The translations under genes were made by a program, and so were the position numbers. From positions 310,001 to 374,000 of the forward strand of contig NZ_JAJNNZ010000003.1 in NCBI RefSeq assembly GCF_022836845.1: a stretch of 64,000 bases of DNA. The letters are read 5' to 3'. The number at the start of each line of letters is the position of its first letter. The stretch's first letter is position 1. The notes beneath the pieces are model-generated. The model saw nothing but the letters and a program-made list of their open reading frames with translations, was not told the origin of the DNA and made no database searches. The stretch comes from Vibrio gelatinilyticus. Its GTDB lineage: Bacteria; Pseudomonadota; Gammaproteobacteria; Enterobacterales; Vibrionaceae. Positions 32,411 to 42,180 of the stretch are shown here, piece after piece.

Positions 32411-34036
32411 TCAACACGTGGTTGACTGATTCTCGACGTAGCATACTTCATATGGGATGTTAAGGCGTTCAAATTGTCGCATCCAACGTTTTTGGTTGTC
32501 TTGTAATTTATCACCTGGTCCTTTGACTTCACACCATAAAAGCTGTTCATCCTTAAATGCAATAAGATCGGGCATACCAGTACGATATTGCTTTAAATCT
32601 TTAAGCATAATGTTGAAAAGCTCGTACAGTAGGGGGCCATTGAGGTGGTCCGCTGCCAAGTTTAACCAGGCTATGTCAATGGCTGGCCAATGGATAAAGG
32701 GATTGCTGATCCCTTGCTTGGTGCTGCACAGTGATAAAAACGGCGTGATGCCTTCAGCCTTAATGATATCGAGCCTTGCCTCGATTAACGCTCTTCGATT
32801 GGCATAGAAAGACTCGTGATACATATCAAGGGGTTGTGACTGATAAGCATTGATGAAACTGCCTTTTACCGGGGCGAAAATAATATCCCAAAATGCGAGC
32901 CCAAATAACGCATTCAGGAAGTGGTTCTCGAGATAGAATACCTGCCAGCCTTGCTTTGTGAGGTCGTCAGCCACGGCACACTCAACACGCTTTTGGCTAA
33001 GATCCAGTGCAATACGGCGCTCGGGTGGAGAAAACTTAACCCGTTCTGGTTTGGCCCCCGACTTGCGAATTAGCTTACGCTGCAAAGTCTCGGCAACTTC
33101 ATATTCAGAAATGTTTTGAGGTGATGCCAGTATTTCTAAGACCAATGACCAGGCAAGCTCGTCTCGATTCTGTTTTTCTAGAATGCGAATTTGTCGTTCT
33201 TTACTCGGGGGCAGGGCGGTTAGTTGAAAAAGTGAGAGTGCTTGTTCATCACAGCCCGCCCTTTCGTAGGCGCGAGCCAGTGCGTTGATGAGCTTTTCGC
33301 GTTTTCTGTCAACGTGATCATGACCCGTAAGTGCGGGAATTTGACCTGCCAGTGCATCAATTACCGCGGTGTTTTTTAGATCTGAATCTGACATGGTTGC
33401 ACTTAACGCATTGAGAGCGAGTAATGAATTGAGTTCGTGTCGTGAGGTGAAAAAGCGATGACGGTGCTCCAAGGGGTAATTCTCGAAGCGATTAATACCC
33501 AAATCCTCTAGTACAAACTGACTAAAATCCTGATGACCATTGGCGAAGAAAAGAGTACACAATACCGTCAATATACTATCGTCGAGTAAACAAATAACAT
33601 CAAAGGGGCAAGCAATGCGAGGGTAGCGCTCGCTATGACTAAGTTCTTTAATTAACGCTGCCTTACATAGCCCTTTGGGTAGTGTAGGCCAAAAAGCGAT
33701 GGACTCTGGCTTAGTCAATATATGCTGAGCCAACTGTGCCGCGTCTATTGGTGGATTGAGCTCAATAAAACGGAGTTTTTCTAACGCAGCCAATGCCCCG
33801 GGAATATTTTCGATTTCCGGATAATGAAACTTATCACTTCTGAACCAACAGCCTTTGCGCATTAGCAGGCGGATCAGGCAACACTTTTCACTATTTTCTA
33901 GCGTTGAAAATTGGTCTATCCAGGCTTTTTCTGAGGGCAACAATAGATCGGTATAATACTCGCTGACGTGTGTCACCAACTTAACGAAATTGGAGAGATA
34001 ATACGTATCGGGTAGCGGGTTATTTGGTGCTGTCAT
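32411..34036 (-). CDS. FAN1-like nuclease with C-terminal VRR-NUC domain
   Basis: 541 residues from the ATG at 34036 (a TTG at 34057 would add seven). The C-terminal VRR-NUC domain has GMPDLIAF and LLWCEVKGPGDKLQDNQKRW, giving catalytic Asp, Glu and Lys (497, 510, 512 in the longer numbering) plus Gln522. The upstream alpha-helical part, with TPR-like repeats around 260-320, matches the layout of bacterial FAN1-type proteins, structure-specific nucleases that trim flaps and act on interstrand crosslinks. It stands alone, upstream of the DUF457 gene on the same strand. Confidence 0.85.
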   Translation of the reverse strand: MTAPNNPLPDTYYLSNFVKLVTHVSEYYTDLLLPSEKAWIDQFSTLENSEKCCLIRLLMRKGCWFRSDKFHYPEIENIPGALAALEKLRFIELNPPIDAAQLAQHILTKPESIAFWPTLPKGLCKAALIKELSHSERYPRIACPFDVICLLDDSILTVLCTLFFANGHQDFSQFVLEDLGINRFENYPLEHRHRFFTSRHELNSLLALNALSATMSDSDLKNTAVIDALAGQIPALTGHDHVDRKREKLINALARAYERAGCDEQALSLFQLTALPPSKERQIRILEKQNRDELAWSLVLEILASPQNISEYEVAETLQRKLIRKSGAKPERVKFSPPERRIALDLSQKRVECAVADDLTKQGWQVFYLENHFLNALFGLAFWDIIFAPVKGSFINAYQSQPLDMYHESFYANRRALIEARLDIIKAEGITPFLSLCSTKQGISNPFIHWPAIDIAWLNLAADHLNGPLLYELFNIMLKDLKQYRTGMPDLIAFKDEQLLWCEVKGPGDKLQDNQKRWMRQFERLNIPYEVCYVENQSTTC

Positions 34037-34188
34037 CGCTGTTAAGTTTGTTGACAATTATAAGGGCAGTTTACCACAGAAAAAGTTGTGGGTAGCCATG
34101 AGAGACTCATGCGAGGTTGGGGCTTTCGATGTTGAACTGAGTGTTCGAATGATGATGTTGGTCACGATTTAATCAAAGTTAAAATTTG

Positions 34189-34207
34189 CAGAATGATGAT
34201 CATTGTC
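34189..34207. promoter_or_regulatory. Candidate Fur box upstream of aroG
   Basis: CAGAATGATGATCATTGTC matches the 19-bp Fur consensus GATAATGATAATCATTATC at 15 positions, including the central TGAT and ATCATT. It would link aromatic precursor supply, for example for catechol siderophores, to iron. Confidence 0.45.
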
Positions 34208-34273
34208 ATTTCACTTAAGAGTGATTATTTGATAAATTTATTTTAACCTAATGATATTTAATAATAAATCAAG

Positions 34274-34291
34274 TGTAAACTTTGTTTTACA
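34274..34291. promoter_or_regulatory. TyrR box (strong)
   Basis: TGTAAACTTTGTTTTACA is a perfect TGTAAA-N6-TTTACA TyrR site. Confidence 0.8.
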
Positions 34292-34333
34292 CCGTGTGAA
34301 TTAATCAAAACGCGATCAAATATTGCCTTTCGG

Positions 34334-34351
34334 TGTAAATAATGATTGCAC
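34334..34351. promoter_or_regulatory. TyrR-like box (weak)
   Basis: TGTAAATAATGATTGCAC keeps the left half and part of the right half of a TyrR site. Its centre is 60 bp from the strong box, close to a whole number of helical turns, as in the cooperative strong/weak pairs known for TyrR. Confidence 0.45.
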
Positions 34352-34463
34352 TATTTGTTTTTAACCGATAAGTTACATGGAAAGAGTAGTAAGACCTCCG
34401 TTATATTTCATGGATGGTTGTTTAATGTATCTACTAGGTACAATGAAAAGGAAGATGTAAGCA

Positions 34464-35516
34464 ATGTTTCAGACCGATGATGTAAGAATTAACAAAGTAA
34501 AAGAGCTATTACCACCAGTTGCTGTTTTTGAGAAGTTTCCCGCAACAGAAATGGCTTCTTCGACAACCTTTAATGCTCGTCAAGCTATCCATAATATTCT
34601 CACCGGTGAAGATGACAGATTGTTGGTCATTGTTGGTCCTTGTTCTATTCATGATCCAGACGCAGCCTTAGAATACGGTAAACGCCTTAAAGTTCTTCGC
34701 GAGGAGCTTGGTGACCGCCTTGAAGTAGTCATGCGTGTGTACTTTGAAAAACCACGTACAACTGTTGGTTGGAAAGGTTTAATTAACGACCCTTACTTGA
34801 ATGATACGTTTAAACTTAATGATGGTTTGCGTATGGGCCGTAAACTTCTGCTCGATCTTACTGATATGGGGATGCCTACCGCGAGTGAGTTCTTAGATAT
34901 GATCACGCCACAGTACGTAGCCGACCTTATCAGTTGGGGCGCAATTGGCGCACGTACCACTGAATCGCAAGTTCACCGTGAATTATCTTCAGGTTTATCT
35001 TGTCCAGTAGGTTTCAAAAACGGTACTGATGGAAATATTAAAATAGCTACCGACGCTATTCGTTCAGCAAGTGCATCACACCACTTTTTATCAGTAACCA
35101 AGTACGGTCATTCTGCGATTGTCGAAACAGCCGGTAACCCTGATTGTCATATCATCTTACGTGGTGGCAAAGAGCCAAACTACAGTGCGGATCATGTTGC
35201 TTCAATTAAAGAAGAGTTATCAGCTTCTGGTTTGCCTCAAAAGGTGATGATTGATTTCAGCCACGCGAATAGCTCAAAGCAATTCCAACGTCAAAAAGTC
35301 GTTTCTGATGATGTCAGTGCACAAATCGCTGGTGGTGAAGACGCTGTATTTGGTGTCATGATTGAATCTCATCTTGTCGAAGGTCGCCAGGATCTCGTGG
35401 ACGGCGTGGCACCAGTGTATGGCCAGTCTATTACTGATGCATGTATTGGCTGGGAAGATACTGAAAAGGTACTTCGTCAACTTGCTGATGCAGTTGAAAC
35501 TCGTCGAAAAGCATAG
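34464..35516 (+). CDS. aroG: 3-deoxy-7-phosphoheptulonate (DAHP) synthase, AroG type
   Basis: 350 residues, the usual length of E. coli AroG/F/H. It shows LLVIVGPCSIHDP (Cys62 metal ligand region), MRVYFEKPRTTVGWKGLIND, GARTTESQVHRE and the late IDFSHANSSKQ. It joins phosphoenolpyruvate and erythrose 4-phosphate in the first step of the shikimate pathway. The sequence is closest to AroG as I recall it, which is usually inhibited by phenylalanine; the feedback type is not certain. TyrR-type control is shown by the upstream boxes. A terminator follows. Confidence 0.93.
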   Translation: MFQTDDVRINKVKELLPPVAVFEKFPATEMASSTTFNARQAIHNILTGEDDRLLVIVGPCSIHDPDAALEYGKRLKVLREELGDRLEVVMRVYFEKPRTTVGWKGLINDPYLNDTFKLNDGLRMGRKLLLDLTDMGMPTASEFLDMITPQYVADLISWGAIGARTTESQVHRELSSGLSCPVGFKNGTDGNIKIATDAIRSASASHHFLSVTKYGHSAIVETAGNPDCHIILRGGKEPNYSADHVASIKEELSASGLPQKVMIDFSHANSSKQFQRQKVVSDDVSAQIAGGEDAVFGVMIESHLVEGRQDLVDGVAPVYGQSITDACIGWEDTEKVLRQLADAVETRRKA

Positions 35517-35543
35517 TTTCCACCTAGCTTCAGACACGGATAG

Positions 35544-35573
35544 AAAAAAAGCCTTCGTAATGAAGGCTTTTTT
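35544..35573. terminator. Bidirectional terminator between aroG and mscS-like gene
   Basis: AAAAAAGCCTTC-GTAAT-GAAGGCTTTTTT, symmetric A and T tracts, between convergent genes. Confidence 0.9.
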
Positions 35574-35590
35574 GTTGGCTGGATTTTGAA

Positions 35591-36694
35591 CTAGTCGTTG
35601 TTTGATAATGGCGTCATTGGTTCATCACGCCTTTGCTGTTCGAATTGCAGTGTTTGCGTTGGGAAGGCAATGGCAGCATCGTGTTTTTCAATAATGGCCA
35701 TAATCTTTAGCAGCACATCTTGTTTTACTTCATGGTAACGAGCCCAGTTGACAGTCTTGGTAAAGGTATAGATAAAAAAGTTCAGCGAAGAGGCACCAAA
35801 CGTATCAAAATTGACCATTAGCGTTTGTTTAGCATCGATGTCTTTATGGGTTTCTAGCATGGCTTTTACGTCACTGACTATTTTCGCCAGTTTGTCTCCG
35901 TCGCTGTAGCGCAGTCCGATGGTTTCTTTGATCCTTCTGTTTAGCATACGCGAAGGATTCTCAACCACAATGCTACTGAATACTGAGTTAGGAACATACA
36001 GCGGACGCTTGTCGAATGTACGGATAATGGTCATACGCCATCCAATCCGTTCAACCGTCCCTTCAATTTCTCTATCCGGTGAGCGAACCCAATCCCCAAC
36101 TTTGAATGGACGATCGAAGTAGATCATCATGCCACCAAAAAAATTCGACAGCAGATCTTTTGCTGCCAAACCAACAATTAAACCACCGACACCACCAAAA
36201 GTAAGTAGACCTGAAAGGCTCAACCCAAAGGCTTGCATCGCAGTGAGAATACCGACAGCGACAAAAAAGAGGCGGGCGACTTTAGCAACCGCCTGTACCG
36301 TCGTTTCATCCCGCTTTTTCTGCGCAAGTACGTAGGCTTCAATATTGTGAATGAGTCTCAGCGTTATCCACACAAATGAACCAATCACCAATAAAAGATC
36401 TACGTCACTGAGCCAGTCGCTACTGATCTTCGTCTGACTATCAATAATTAAGCCAAGAGATATCGTTGCGGGCCACAACCATATTAAAACACTAATCGGT
36501 GTTTTGAGTGCTCGAATGATCAGATCATCCCAAGCTAGATTGGTACGCTTTGCGATACTATCAAGGCGGCCGCATAGGACGCGCCATAGCAACCAGGCAA
36601 TAAAGCTAGCGGCGGTGATCAGTAATACGTTACTCAGCCAATCATGGCCGAAAGATTGAATATATGTCTCAACCTGTTTAATCAAATCGTTCAT
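35591..36694 (-). CDS. MscS-family mechanosensitive ion channel
   Basis: 367 residues. Four to five membrane segments in the first 180 residues end in the pore helix GLLTFGGVGGLIVGLAAKDL, then LLSNFFGGMMIYFDRPFKVG, the MscS hallmark. The beta domain (VERIGWRMTIIRTFDKRPLY, VPNSVF) and the alpha/beta C-terminal domain follow. It protects against osmotic downshift by releasing solutes. Its size is between MscS (286) and YbdG/MscM-like (415) proteins. Confidence 0.9.
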   Translation of the reverse strand: MNDLIKQVETYIQSFGHDWLSNVLLITAASFIAWLLWRVLCGRLDSIAKRTNLAWDDLIIRALKTPISVLIWLWPATISLGLIIDSQTKISSDWLSDVDLLLVIGSFVWITLRLIHNIEAYVLAQKKRDETTVQAVAKVARLFFVAVGILTAMQAFGLSLSGLLTFGGVGGLIVGLAAKDLLSNFFGGMMIYFDRPFKVGDWVRSPDREIEGTVERIGWRMTIIRTFDKRPLYVPNSVFSSIVVENPSRMLNRRIKETIGLRYSDGDKLAKIVSDVKAMLETHKDIDAKQTLMVNFDTFGASSLNFFIYTFTKTVNWARYHEVKQDVLLKIMAIIEKHDAAIAFPTQTLQFEQQRRDEPMTPLSNND

Positions 36695-37031
36695 TCATCG
36701 GTTCCAGTGCGCGGTCATTAGGTATTTGGATACTCAGACTATGTCTTCAAGAGGATGAGTAAGGGGGGAAGCACCTTGTTCTGATCCACTTAACGTATCT
36801 TATTATATGCTAATAGCCACGTCTTCTACCTGAACTTTTTGATTTTACGTCAAATTTTGATTATTTGAGGTCGTAAGTTGAGCGAAATCCCAGTGGCTAA
36901 ACGACAGCCGCTATTGCCGTCAATACTGGCATTGGTCGTAAAGGGGAAGCCTGGTAGTGCGAGAGGGCAGTACGCAATACGAGTACTTAGATCGCGCACG
37001 GCACTGTATTATCCAGAGTCACTGGCAAACA
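36695..37031. other. Intergenic region before mscS-like gene
   Basis: 337 bp. A plus-strand frame of 72 codons with a TTG start (36878-37096) overlaps the end of msrAB and lacks a recognisable domain, so I do not call it. No motif was identified. Confidence 0.45.
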
Positions 37032-38165
37032 TTATTGTTCGAAGAGGAACAGATACTTCCCGTAACCTTGCTGTGCAAGTAGGCTTTTCGGAATAAAGCG
37101 CATCGCCGCTGAGTTCATGCAATAGCGCAAACCCGTGGGCTTGGGGCCATCTTTAAATACATGGCCAAGGTGAGAGTCTGCGAATCGGCTACGAATTTCG
37201 GTTCGTGGATAAAGCAGTTTGTAGTCGGTAACGCTCTTGATGTAGTAGTCATTGATTGGTTGGGTGAAACTTGGCCAGCCTGTTCCTGACTTATATTTGT
37301 GTGTTGACGAAAACAGTGGTTCACCGCTGACAATGTCGACGTAGATGCCAGCTTCTTTGTTATCCCAATATTCGTTATCAAAAGGGCGCTCGGTACCTTC
37401 TTCTTGGGTCACATAGTATTGGATAGCGCTAAGTGAATTCTTTATCTCAGCGTCACTAGGGCGTGTATACACCTTGCTAGACAAGTTTGCTTGACGGATC
37501 ATCTCGGTGAGTGTGACTGGGTTATCTTCACGATCTGCGCCAAAAATAAGGTCTAAATACTGATCGCGACCAGAGTTATAACGATAGTATTTGTAACGTA
37601 TTTTATTGGTCTTGTAGTAGTCTTGATGATAGTCCTCGGCGGGCCAAAACTTCGTAAACTCAATAAGTTCAGTCGCTAGGGGCTTTTTGTAAATACCCAG
37701 ATCTTCAACTTGAGCCATAAATTTTTCAGCAATTTCTTTTTGCTCTTTTGAGTGATAGAAAATCGCGGGTCGATATTGTGGCCCTCTATCGACAAACGAA
37801 CCATTGGGATCGGTGGGATCCATGTGCCGGAATAATTGGTCAAGAACGGCTTGATAGCTGACTCTTTGAGGGTCAAAAACCACTTGAATGACTTCAATGT
37901 GGCCTGATTTTCCTGAGGACACCTGGCTATAAGTGGGGTTTTCGTTCTGGCCCCCTGAATAGCCAGAAACCACATCGATAACGCCATCCAGTTGTTCAAG
38001 GTCCGACTCAGTACACCAGAAACATCCTCCAGCAAGGGTCGCTATTTCAGCTCCTGACGCTTTCTGTGATGTGGTTAACTCGGCATTGCCTTTGTGACTC
38101 GTTAAACCAAGTATGATAGGCGTCGCAATTAGCAGCGCGAACGCAAATTTGGCAAGTTTCAACAT
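37032..38165 (-). CDS. msrAB: Fused MsrA-MsrB peptide methionine sulfoxide reductase, exported
   Basis: 377 residues. An N-terminal signal peptide (about 1-28, [18 protein letters not shown]) points to the periplasm. The MsrA domain has GGCFWCTE (catalytic Cys48) and ends with [11 protein letters not shown]. The MsrB domain (about 235-375) has [20 protein letters not shown] and [13 protein letters not shown] (catalytic Cys349). MsrA reduces the S form and MsrB the R form of methionine sulfoxide, so the fusion repairs both. No thioredoxin-like domain is fused, unlike Neisseria PilB. Confidence 0.93.
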   Translation of the reverse strand: MLKLAKFAFALLIATPIILGLTSHKGNAELTTSQKASGAEIATLAGGCFWCTESDLEQLDGVIDVVSGYSGGQNENPTYSQVSSGKSGHIEVIQVVFDPQRVSYQAVLDQLFRHMDPTDPNGSFVDRGPQYRPAIFYHSKEQKEIAEKFMAQVEDLGIYKKPLATELIEFTKFWPAEDYHQDYYKTNKIRYKYYRYNSGRDQYLDLIFGADREDNPVTLTEMIRQANLSSKVYTRPSDAEIKNSLSAIQYYVTQEEGTERPFDNEYWDNKEAGIYVDIVSGEPLFSSTHKYKSGTGWPSFTQPINDYYIKSVTDYKLLYPRTEIRSRFADSHLGHVFKDGPKPTGLRYCMNSAAMRFIPKSLLAQQGYGKYLFLFEQ

Positions 38166-38346
38166 GGATACTCCATTATAAGGGTGAACAAAGTCTTGTA
38201 ATTAGAGCGGCCAACGGAGAAAAAAATTTCACAGACATGGAGAAAAGATTTCTAAACCGTAGCGATATCGTTAAAATACGTTAGTGACTCCTAGTTAGGA
38301 TCACTCAAAGCCTTATCATGTAACAAATAAACATAAGAGATACACA

Positions 38347-38748
38347 ATGCAAGCAGAAGTGAAATGGGTCGATGGTTTTAAGTTTATGGGTGAATCTCAA
38401 TCGGGTCATGCTGTCATGATGGATGGCAGTGCCGGTGCTTTAGCCCCAAGCCCTATGGAGATGGTGCTAATGGGCGCTGGTGGTTGCAGCTCAGTTGACG
38501 TCATTGACGGACTGAAAACTGCAAACCAGGCAGTAAAAGGCTGCGTGGCAAAGCTCACAACCGAACGTCGTGAAGTGGCTCCTCGTATTTTCACTAAAAT
38601 CAATATTCACTTTGAAGTGAGCGGTGACAATTTGTGTCAGGAAGCGGTAGCAAAAGTGACCAAAGACTCTTTAGAGAAATACTGCTCTGTATGTTTGATG
38701 CTTGGCGCTGGTGTTGAAATGACCCACAGTTGGGAAATCGTCGAGTAG
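38347..38748 (+). CDS. OsmC-family protein
   Basis: 133 residues, typical of the short YhfA-like OsmC group. The two redox cysteines of the family are visible in MGAGGCSSVDVID (Cys47) and EKYCSVCLML (Cys97 region). OsmC proteins form dimers and reduce organic hydroperoxides, although the YhfA branch is less well characterised. It lies divergent from msrAB and four bases before the DUF218 gene, which suggests shared transcription with the latter. Confidence 0.85.
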   Translation: MQAEVKWVDGFKFMGESQSGHAVMMDGSAGALAPSPMEMVLMGAGGCSSVDVIDGLKTANQAVKGCVAKLTTERREVAPRIFTKINIHFEVSGDNLCQEAVAKVTKDSLEKYCSVCLMLGAGVEMTHSWEIVE

Positions 38749-38752
38749 TTCA

Positions 38753-39616
38753 ATGTCGAAGATCGATGGACTGGTGGTGGTCCTAGGAAAGCGTTTATGT
38801 CAAAACGAACTGACTGCTGAAGGGCGCTCTCGAGTTGAGGCATTAACATCGACACAGCTTTGGCCAGAGTCTACGGCTCTGGTGTTTTGTGGTGGCATTA
38901 CCAATCATCAATCTGTTTCAGAGGCTAACCGTCTCAATGACTATTTCCAACAGCTTCAGCTACGCAGTGATGCGCCTTTATCTTTTGCTACTCAGCTTCT
39001 AGAAGAGCACTCTACTAGCACAGTCGAAAACATCCGTCATCTGGCTGAGGTATTACTGGCAAGTGAGCTCGTTAGTAAAGGGCAGAACCTGAAGGTGACG
39101 TTTGTTTCCAATGACTACCATTTGCAACGGATATTCGAGATCCAGCAGTTAATGGATGAGCAGGGGTTGCTGCGTGTATTGGTCGAAAAATGTCGAGAGC
39201 AAGGGGTTGAGTTATCGATTTCAAACGAACTGTCCGACCATATACTGGCCTCATACCCACACGAATCTCTGCAAGGAAGACTTTTCTTAGCGCTGGATGA
39301 GTTGACCACTTATCGAGTGTATTTAGAAGGTGTGAGGGATGGCAATTTTGCTCGGCCGTTGTCGCTTGTGCGCGAAGTACCACTGGCGAAAGCGCGTAAA
39401 ACGCTCGCACGAATAAAGACACTGTTGCAAGGCGTTAATTCTTTTCCACTACTCGAGATTCAGCTGCCTGCTATTGAAAGGGTCATTGAAGCCACATCGC
39501 AAGAGAGCGACCTAAGTGTCATTGCCGAATATGCCGCTATGTTCGACAGTCAGATGAATTTTTTAAATCGTTATTTGGATCCTGAACGAGACAATCAGGT
39601 TAGCTGGTGGAAATGA
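38753..39616 (+). CDS. YdcF-like DUF218-family protein
   Basis: 287 residues. The N-terminal half has the DUF218 pattern: GLVVVLGKRL, ALVFCGG, then SVSEANRLNDY, LLEEHSTSTVENIRH and TFVSNDYHLQR. E. coli YdcF, of similar size (266), binds S-adenosylmethionine in vitro, and other DUF218 proteins act in envelope metabolism. No signal peptide or membrane segment is seen, so it is cytoplasmic. It is probably co-transcribed with the OsmC-like gene. Confidence 0.82.
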   Translation: MSKIDGLVVVLGKRLCQNELTAEGRSRVEALTSTQLWPESTALVFCGGITNHQSVSEANRLNDYFQQLQLRSDAPLSFATQLLEEHSTSTVENIRHLAEVLLASELVSKGQNLKVTFVSNDYHLQRIFEIQQLMDEQGLLRVLVEKCREQGVELSISNELSDHILASYPHESLQGRLFLALDELTTYRVYLEGVRDGNFARPLSLVREVPLAKARKTLARIKTLLQGVNSFPLLEIQLPAIERVIEATSQESDLSVIAEYAAMFDSQMNFLNRYLDPERDNQVSWWK

Positions 39617-39645
39617 AAAAGGAGCACATTTTGTGCTCCTTTTAT
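39616..39645. terminator. Bidirectional terminator
   Basis: AAAAGGAGCACA-ATT-TGTGCTCCTTTT hairpin between the convergent DUF218 and DUF333 genes. Confidence 0.85.
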
Positions 39646-39647
39646 AG

Positions 39648-39902
39648 TTATTGTTCTTGTTTATCTCTGTTTTCGTAATATTCCCAAACGTTCTGTTTTT
39701 CGTCTTCAGACATCACGCAATAGGTCACTCTCTTGCCATTTTCGCTGAACTTTTCAAGCTTGTGGCCTTGTTCGACGCAGTAGATAAAGGCAGGATCTGA
39801 AACCACGTCTATCTCATCAACATCGTACTTATCGGGTTCACTCGAACACCCTGCCAATGCAGCCACCGCAAAAATGCCAATTAGCCAGTTTGTTGTTTTC
39901 AT
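39648..39902 (-). CDS. DUF333-like small lipoprotein
   Basis: 84 residues from ATG 39902, chosen because TAGGAG lies five bases upstream. The signal peptide ends in the lipobox AALAGC (Cys19). The mature part has the DUF333 pattern DPAFIYCVEQGHKLEKF, then YCVMSEDEKQNVWEYY, with spaced cysteines and a Trp-Tyr end. The family is sometimes annotated as putative hemolysin without proof. Probable outer-membrane lipoprotein of unknown role. Confidence 0.8.
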   Translation of the reverse strand: MKTTNWLIGIFAVAALAGCSSEPDKYDVDEIDVVSDPAFIYCVEQGHKLEKFSENGKRVTYCVMSEDEKQNVWEYYENRDKQEQ

Positions 39903-40082
39903 TCGTTCTCCTAGGGGGAAGTGAGGCAATGTGTTAAGTGTAGGAGAAATATCAGAAAATGTGTTCTGGCTAGGTAAATAATTCTACTCATTTCAAGTTT
40001 TATAATCGAACAGCAAATGGGAATATATCACGACTGGATGAAAGTTAACTGCGCACCACACAAGGATGCGCAATTGTGACTA

Positions 40083-41486
40083 TTAGATCAATTTGTTGCC
40101 TTCACCAAATCGATAGATGACCTGACTGCCAATTAAATGATCGCGTGCACCGCTATTGCGATGATGCGCATAGCGCCAGTCAAGCATCATCGACCAATTA
40201 GAGTTTAGAGAGTAATGCAAGCCTGTACCTACATTCACTTGAAGCTTTTTGTTTGATCTATCCATGTCGAGCATAGCTTCACCAAGACCGGCGTTAATAT
40301 AAGGCTTCAATCGGCTACTAGCGTTTAAGTAGTACTGAAAGTCGAGACTATAGTTCTCATAGGTGTGCGTTCTTGTTTCAACCAACGACTCGTATTCGCC
40401 CCTCATATACGACAGGCGCGTTGAAAAATGCTCTGTAAAATAAAGGCCTAATGTAAAGGAAGGAGCAAAGTCACTTTTTAAGTGTCTGTCTTTGTCTAAT
40501 ACAGGGTAGTGGGTACCGAGGCTCAAACCAACGATACCGTAGGTGACAGGGTCACCCGTGATGTCGCTGTAAGACTTAGGTTGTCTTAGTTTTAGGCCAT
40601 CAGCGGTATCACCAGCACCAAACGCGTAGTTAAGTTGTACGCGGTACTGGGTTTCGACATCACCGTTTCTAAGAACATTGCTGTGAATCCCCATATAACC
40701 CGTCCCCGCCTTGACCAGTTCTTTACCGGCCATATTGTTAACGCCACGGCCAATACTATCTACTGGGTCTAAGAAGAAAAGGGCGGTAGAACCTATCGCT
40801 TGAGAGCCCATAACAGTGCCACCACCTAAACGAATTTGACGTTCTTTCTGAAAAGCCCATTCGCCGTAAACCCAACCTAAGGTCGGGGTGACAACCAGAT
40901 CTTGAATAGATGGAATTTCCGCAAAGGCTTCGATGCCGTATTCCCAGTAAAATGTCGACATCAATGCAGAATACACAAAGGCGTCCCACTGTCGATAACC
41001 CGATTTTCTGGCGGCTTGGTAATACACGCCACCAAAATAGGGGTGACCAATGTAGTTGATTACCCAAGCATCACGATCCCAAACGGGGCCTTGTCGAACA
41101 TTGTCCCACCACTGGTTCATCAGCTGGACGTCATCTTTTTCCCAGTTGGTGATTGATTCAGGCATTAACGCCAACGCGCCAGCAACACCAAGGCCGTAAA
41201 AGCCAATAGACTTTGTTTGTGACCATAAACGCTCACTGTCTTCACCATTCGTTGGATTAAAGAGTGACACTTTGTAAGGCGCTGCAGCGAAGTCGTCTTG
41301 TCTGTCGAGTTCTTCTAAAAAGCGATTACTAGAAGTTGACCGATATTCGAGGTATGTGGCCTCGGTGTCATGATTTTGTGTCGGGTTGGAGAAATCATGA
41401 TTGTTCGCATTAGCGAGAATAGGGGGAAAACATAAAGCTAAAATAAACAATATGTTAAAAGGGGATCTAATTTGCATAAACAACAT
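40083..41486 (-). CDS. DUF3943 outer-membrane protein with C-terminal beta-barrel
   Basis: 467 residues from ATG 41486 (a second ATG is at 41477), giving a signal peptide around FNILFILALCFPPILANA; the open frame extends further upstream without conserved sequence. The DUF3943 part (about 90-250) has INYIGHPYFGGVYYQAARKS and WEYGIEAFAEIPSIQDLVV. The rest is a series of amphipathic strands ending VIYRFGEGNKLI, compatible with an OmpA-like barrel. It lies divergent from the Nudix gene. Function is unknown. Confidence 0.8.
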   Translation of the reverse strand: MLFMQIRSPFNILFILALCFPPILANANNHDFSNPTQNHDTEATYLEYRSTSSNRFLEELDRQDDFAAAPYKVSLFNPTNGEDSERLWSQTKSIGFYGLGVAGALALMPESITNWEKDDVQLMNQWWDNVRQGPVWDRDAWVINYIGHPYFGGVYYQAARKSGYRQWDAFVYSALMSTFYWEYGIEAFAEIPSIQDLVVTPTLGWVYGEWAFQKERQIRLGGGTVMGSQAIGSTALFFLDPVDSIGRGVNNMAGKELVKAGTGYMGIHSNVLRNGDVETQYRVQLNYAFGAGDTADGLKLRQPKSYSDITGDPVTYGIVGLSLGTHYPVLDKDRHLKSDFAPSFTLGLYFTEHFSTRLSYMRGEYESLVETRTHTYENYSLDFQYYLNASSRLKPYINAGLGEAMLDMDRSNKKLQVNVGTGLHYSLNSNWSMMLDWRYAHHRNSGARDHLIGSQVIYRFGEGNKLI

Positions 41487-41661
41487 GGTGCTAAGCCTAT
41501 TTATTACGTTTGCATACAGTTCCTTCTGCGCTACTTTTATGGGCGCTAATGTACAAGAAATGCAATTAAGTTGCATAGGTACTATGTCAATTTTCCCCAA
41601 CCCAAGTGTAATAAAATATGTCTATGGTAGACTTGCGGAAAAATCCAAGCTGGCTACCCAT

Positions 41662-42180
41662 ATGAGACACATAAAAACACTTACTCACCCAGATATTGAT
41701 CACCTTGATGATAAGAAAATCATCAAACGAAACGCAACGCGCGCGGTGGCTATTGATGGTGAAAACATCCTTTTGCTTTATACCGAGCGCTATCATGATT
41801 ATTCTCTTCCCGGTGGTGGTTTGGATGAAGGAGAAGATCTTATTGCAGGAATGGTTAGAGAGCTGCAAGAAGAAACAGGTGCTCAAAATGTCCATCAAAT
41901 TAAGCCATACGGATTGTTTGAGGAGTTCAGGCCCTGGTATAAAGGCGATGCAGATGTGATGCATATGATTTCCTACTGCTATACCTGCAAAATTGATAGA
42001 GAGTTGGGTGACACGGACTACGAAGATTATGAAGTCAAAAATGGTATGAAAGCGTTGTGGGTAAATATCCACGATGCCATTGCTCATAATGAAAAGACCA
42101 TTGCCGAAAGTCCGAAAAAAGGCATGAGTATAGAACGAGAAACCTACCTACTTCACTTGATAGCAAAAGAAATGCTTTAA
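41662..42180 (+). CDS. Nudix hydrolase
   Basis: 172 residues from the ATG at 41662 (MRHIKTLTHPD), which I recall as the conserved N-terminus of Vibrio homologues; an earlier ATG at 41584 with AGG upstream would add 26 residues. The Nudix box is perfect: GGLDEGEDLIAGMVRELQEE followed by TGA (G-x5-E-x7-RE-U-x-EE-x-G-U). Nudix enzymes split nucleoside diphosphates linked to another group and need Mg2+; the substrate is not predictable. It reads away from the DUF3943 gene. Confidence 0.88.
   Translation: MRHIKTLTHPDIDHLDDKKIIKRNATRAVAIDGENILLLYTERYHDYSLPGGGLDEGEDLIAGMVRELQEETGAQNVHQIKPYGLFEEFRPWYKGDADVMHMISYCYTCKIDRELGDTDYEDYEVKNGMKALWVNIHDAIAHNEKTIAESPKKGMSIERETYLLHLIAKEML

Larger units (their letters stand above)
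34058..34463. other. Regulatory region of aroG
   Basis: 406 bp between the divergent nuclease gene and aroG. It holds a candidate Fur box, a perfect TyrR box and a weaker second TyrR-like box, listed separately. The leader ends in AAAGGAAG before the ATG. Confidence 0.7.

Noticed and set aside
36878..37096. 72-codon plus-strand frame with TTG start and GAGG upstream
   Set aside because: It overlaps the end of msrAB on the other strand, has no recognisable domain and its composition looks random.
37676..38035. 119-codon minus-strand frame overlapping msrAB in another frame
   Set aside because: The overlapping msrAB frame has all catalytic motifs; this one has none.
41587..42087. 166-codon minus-strand frame opposite the Nudix gene
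   Set aside because: It is a shadow of the Nudix gene, whose catalytic box is perfect.
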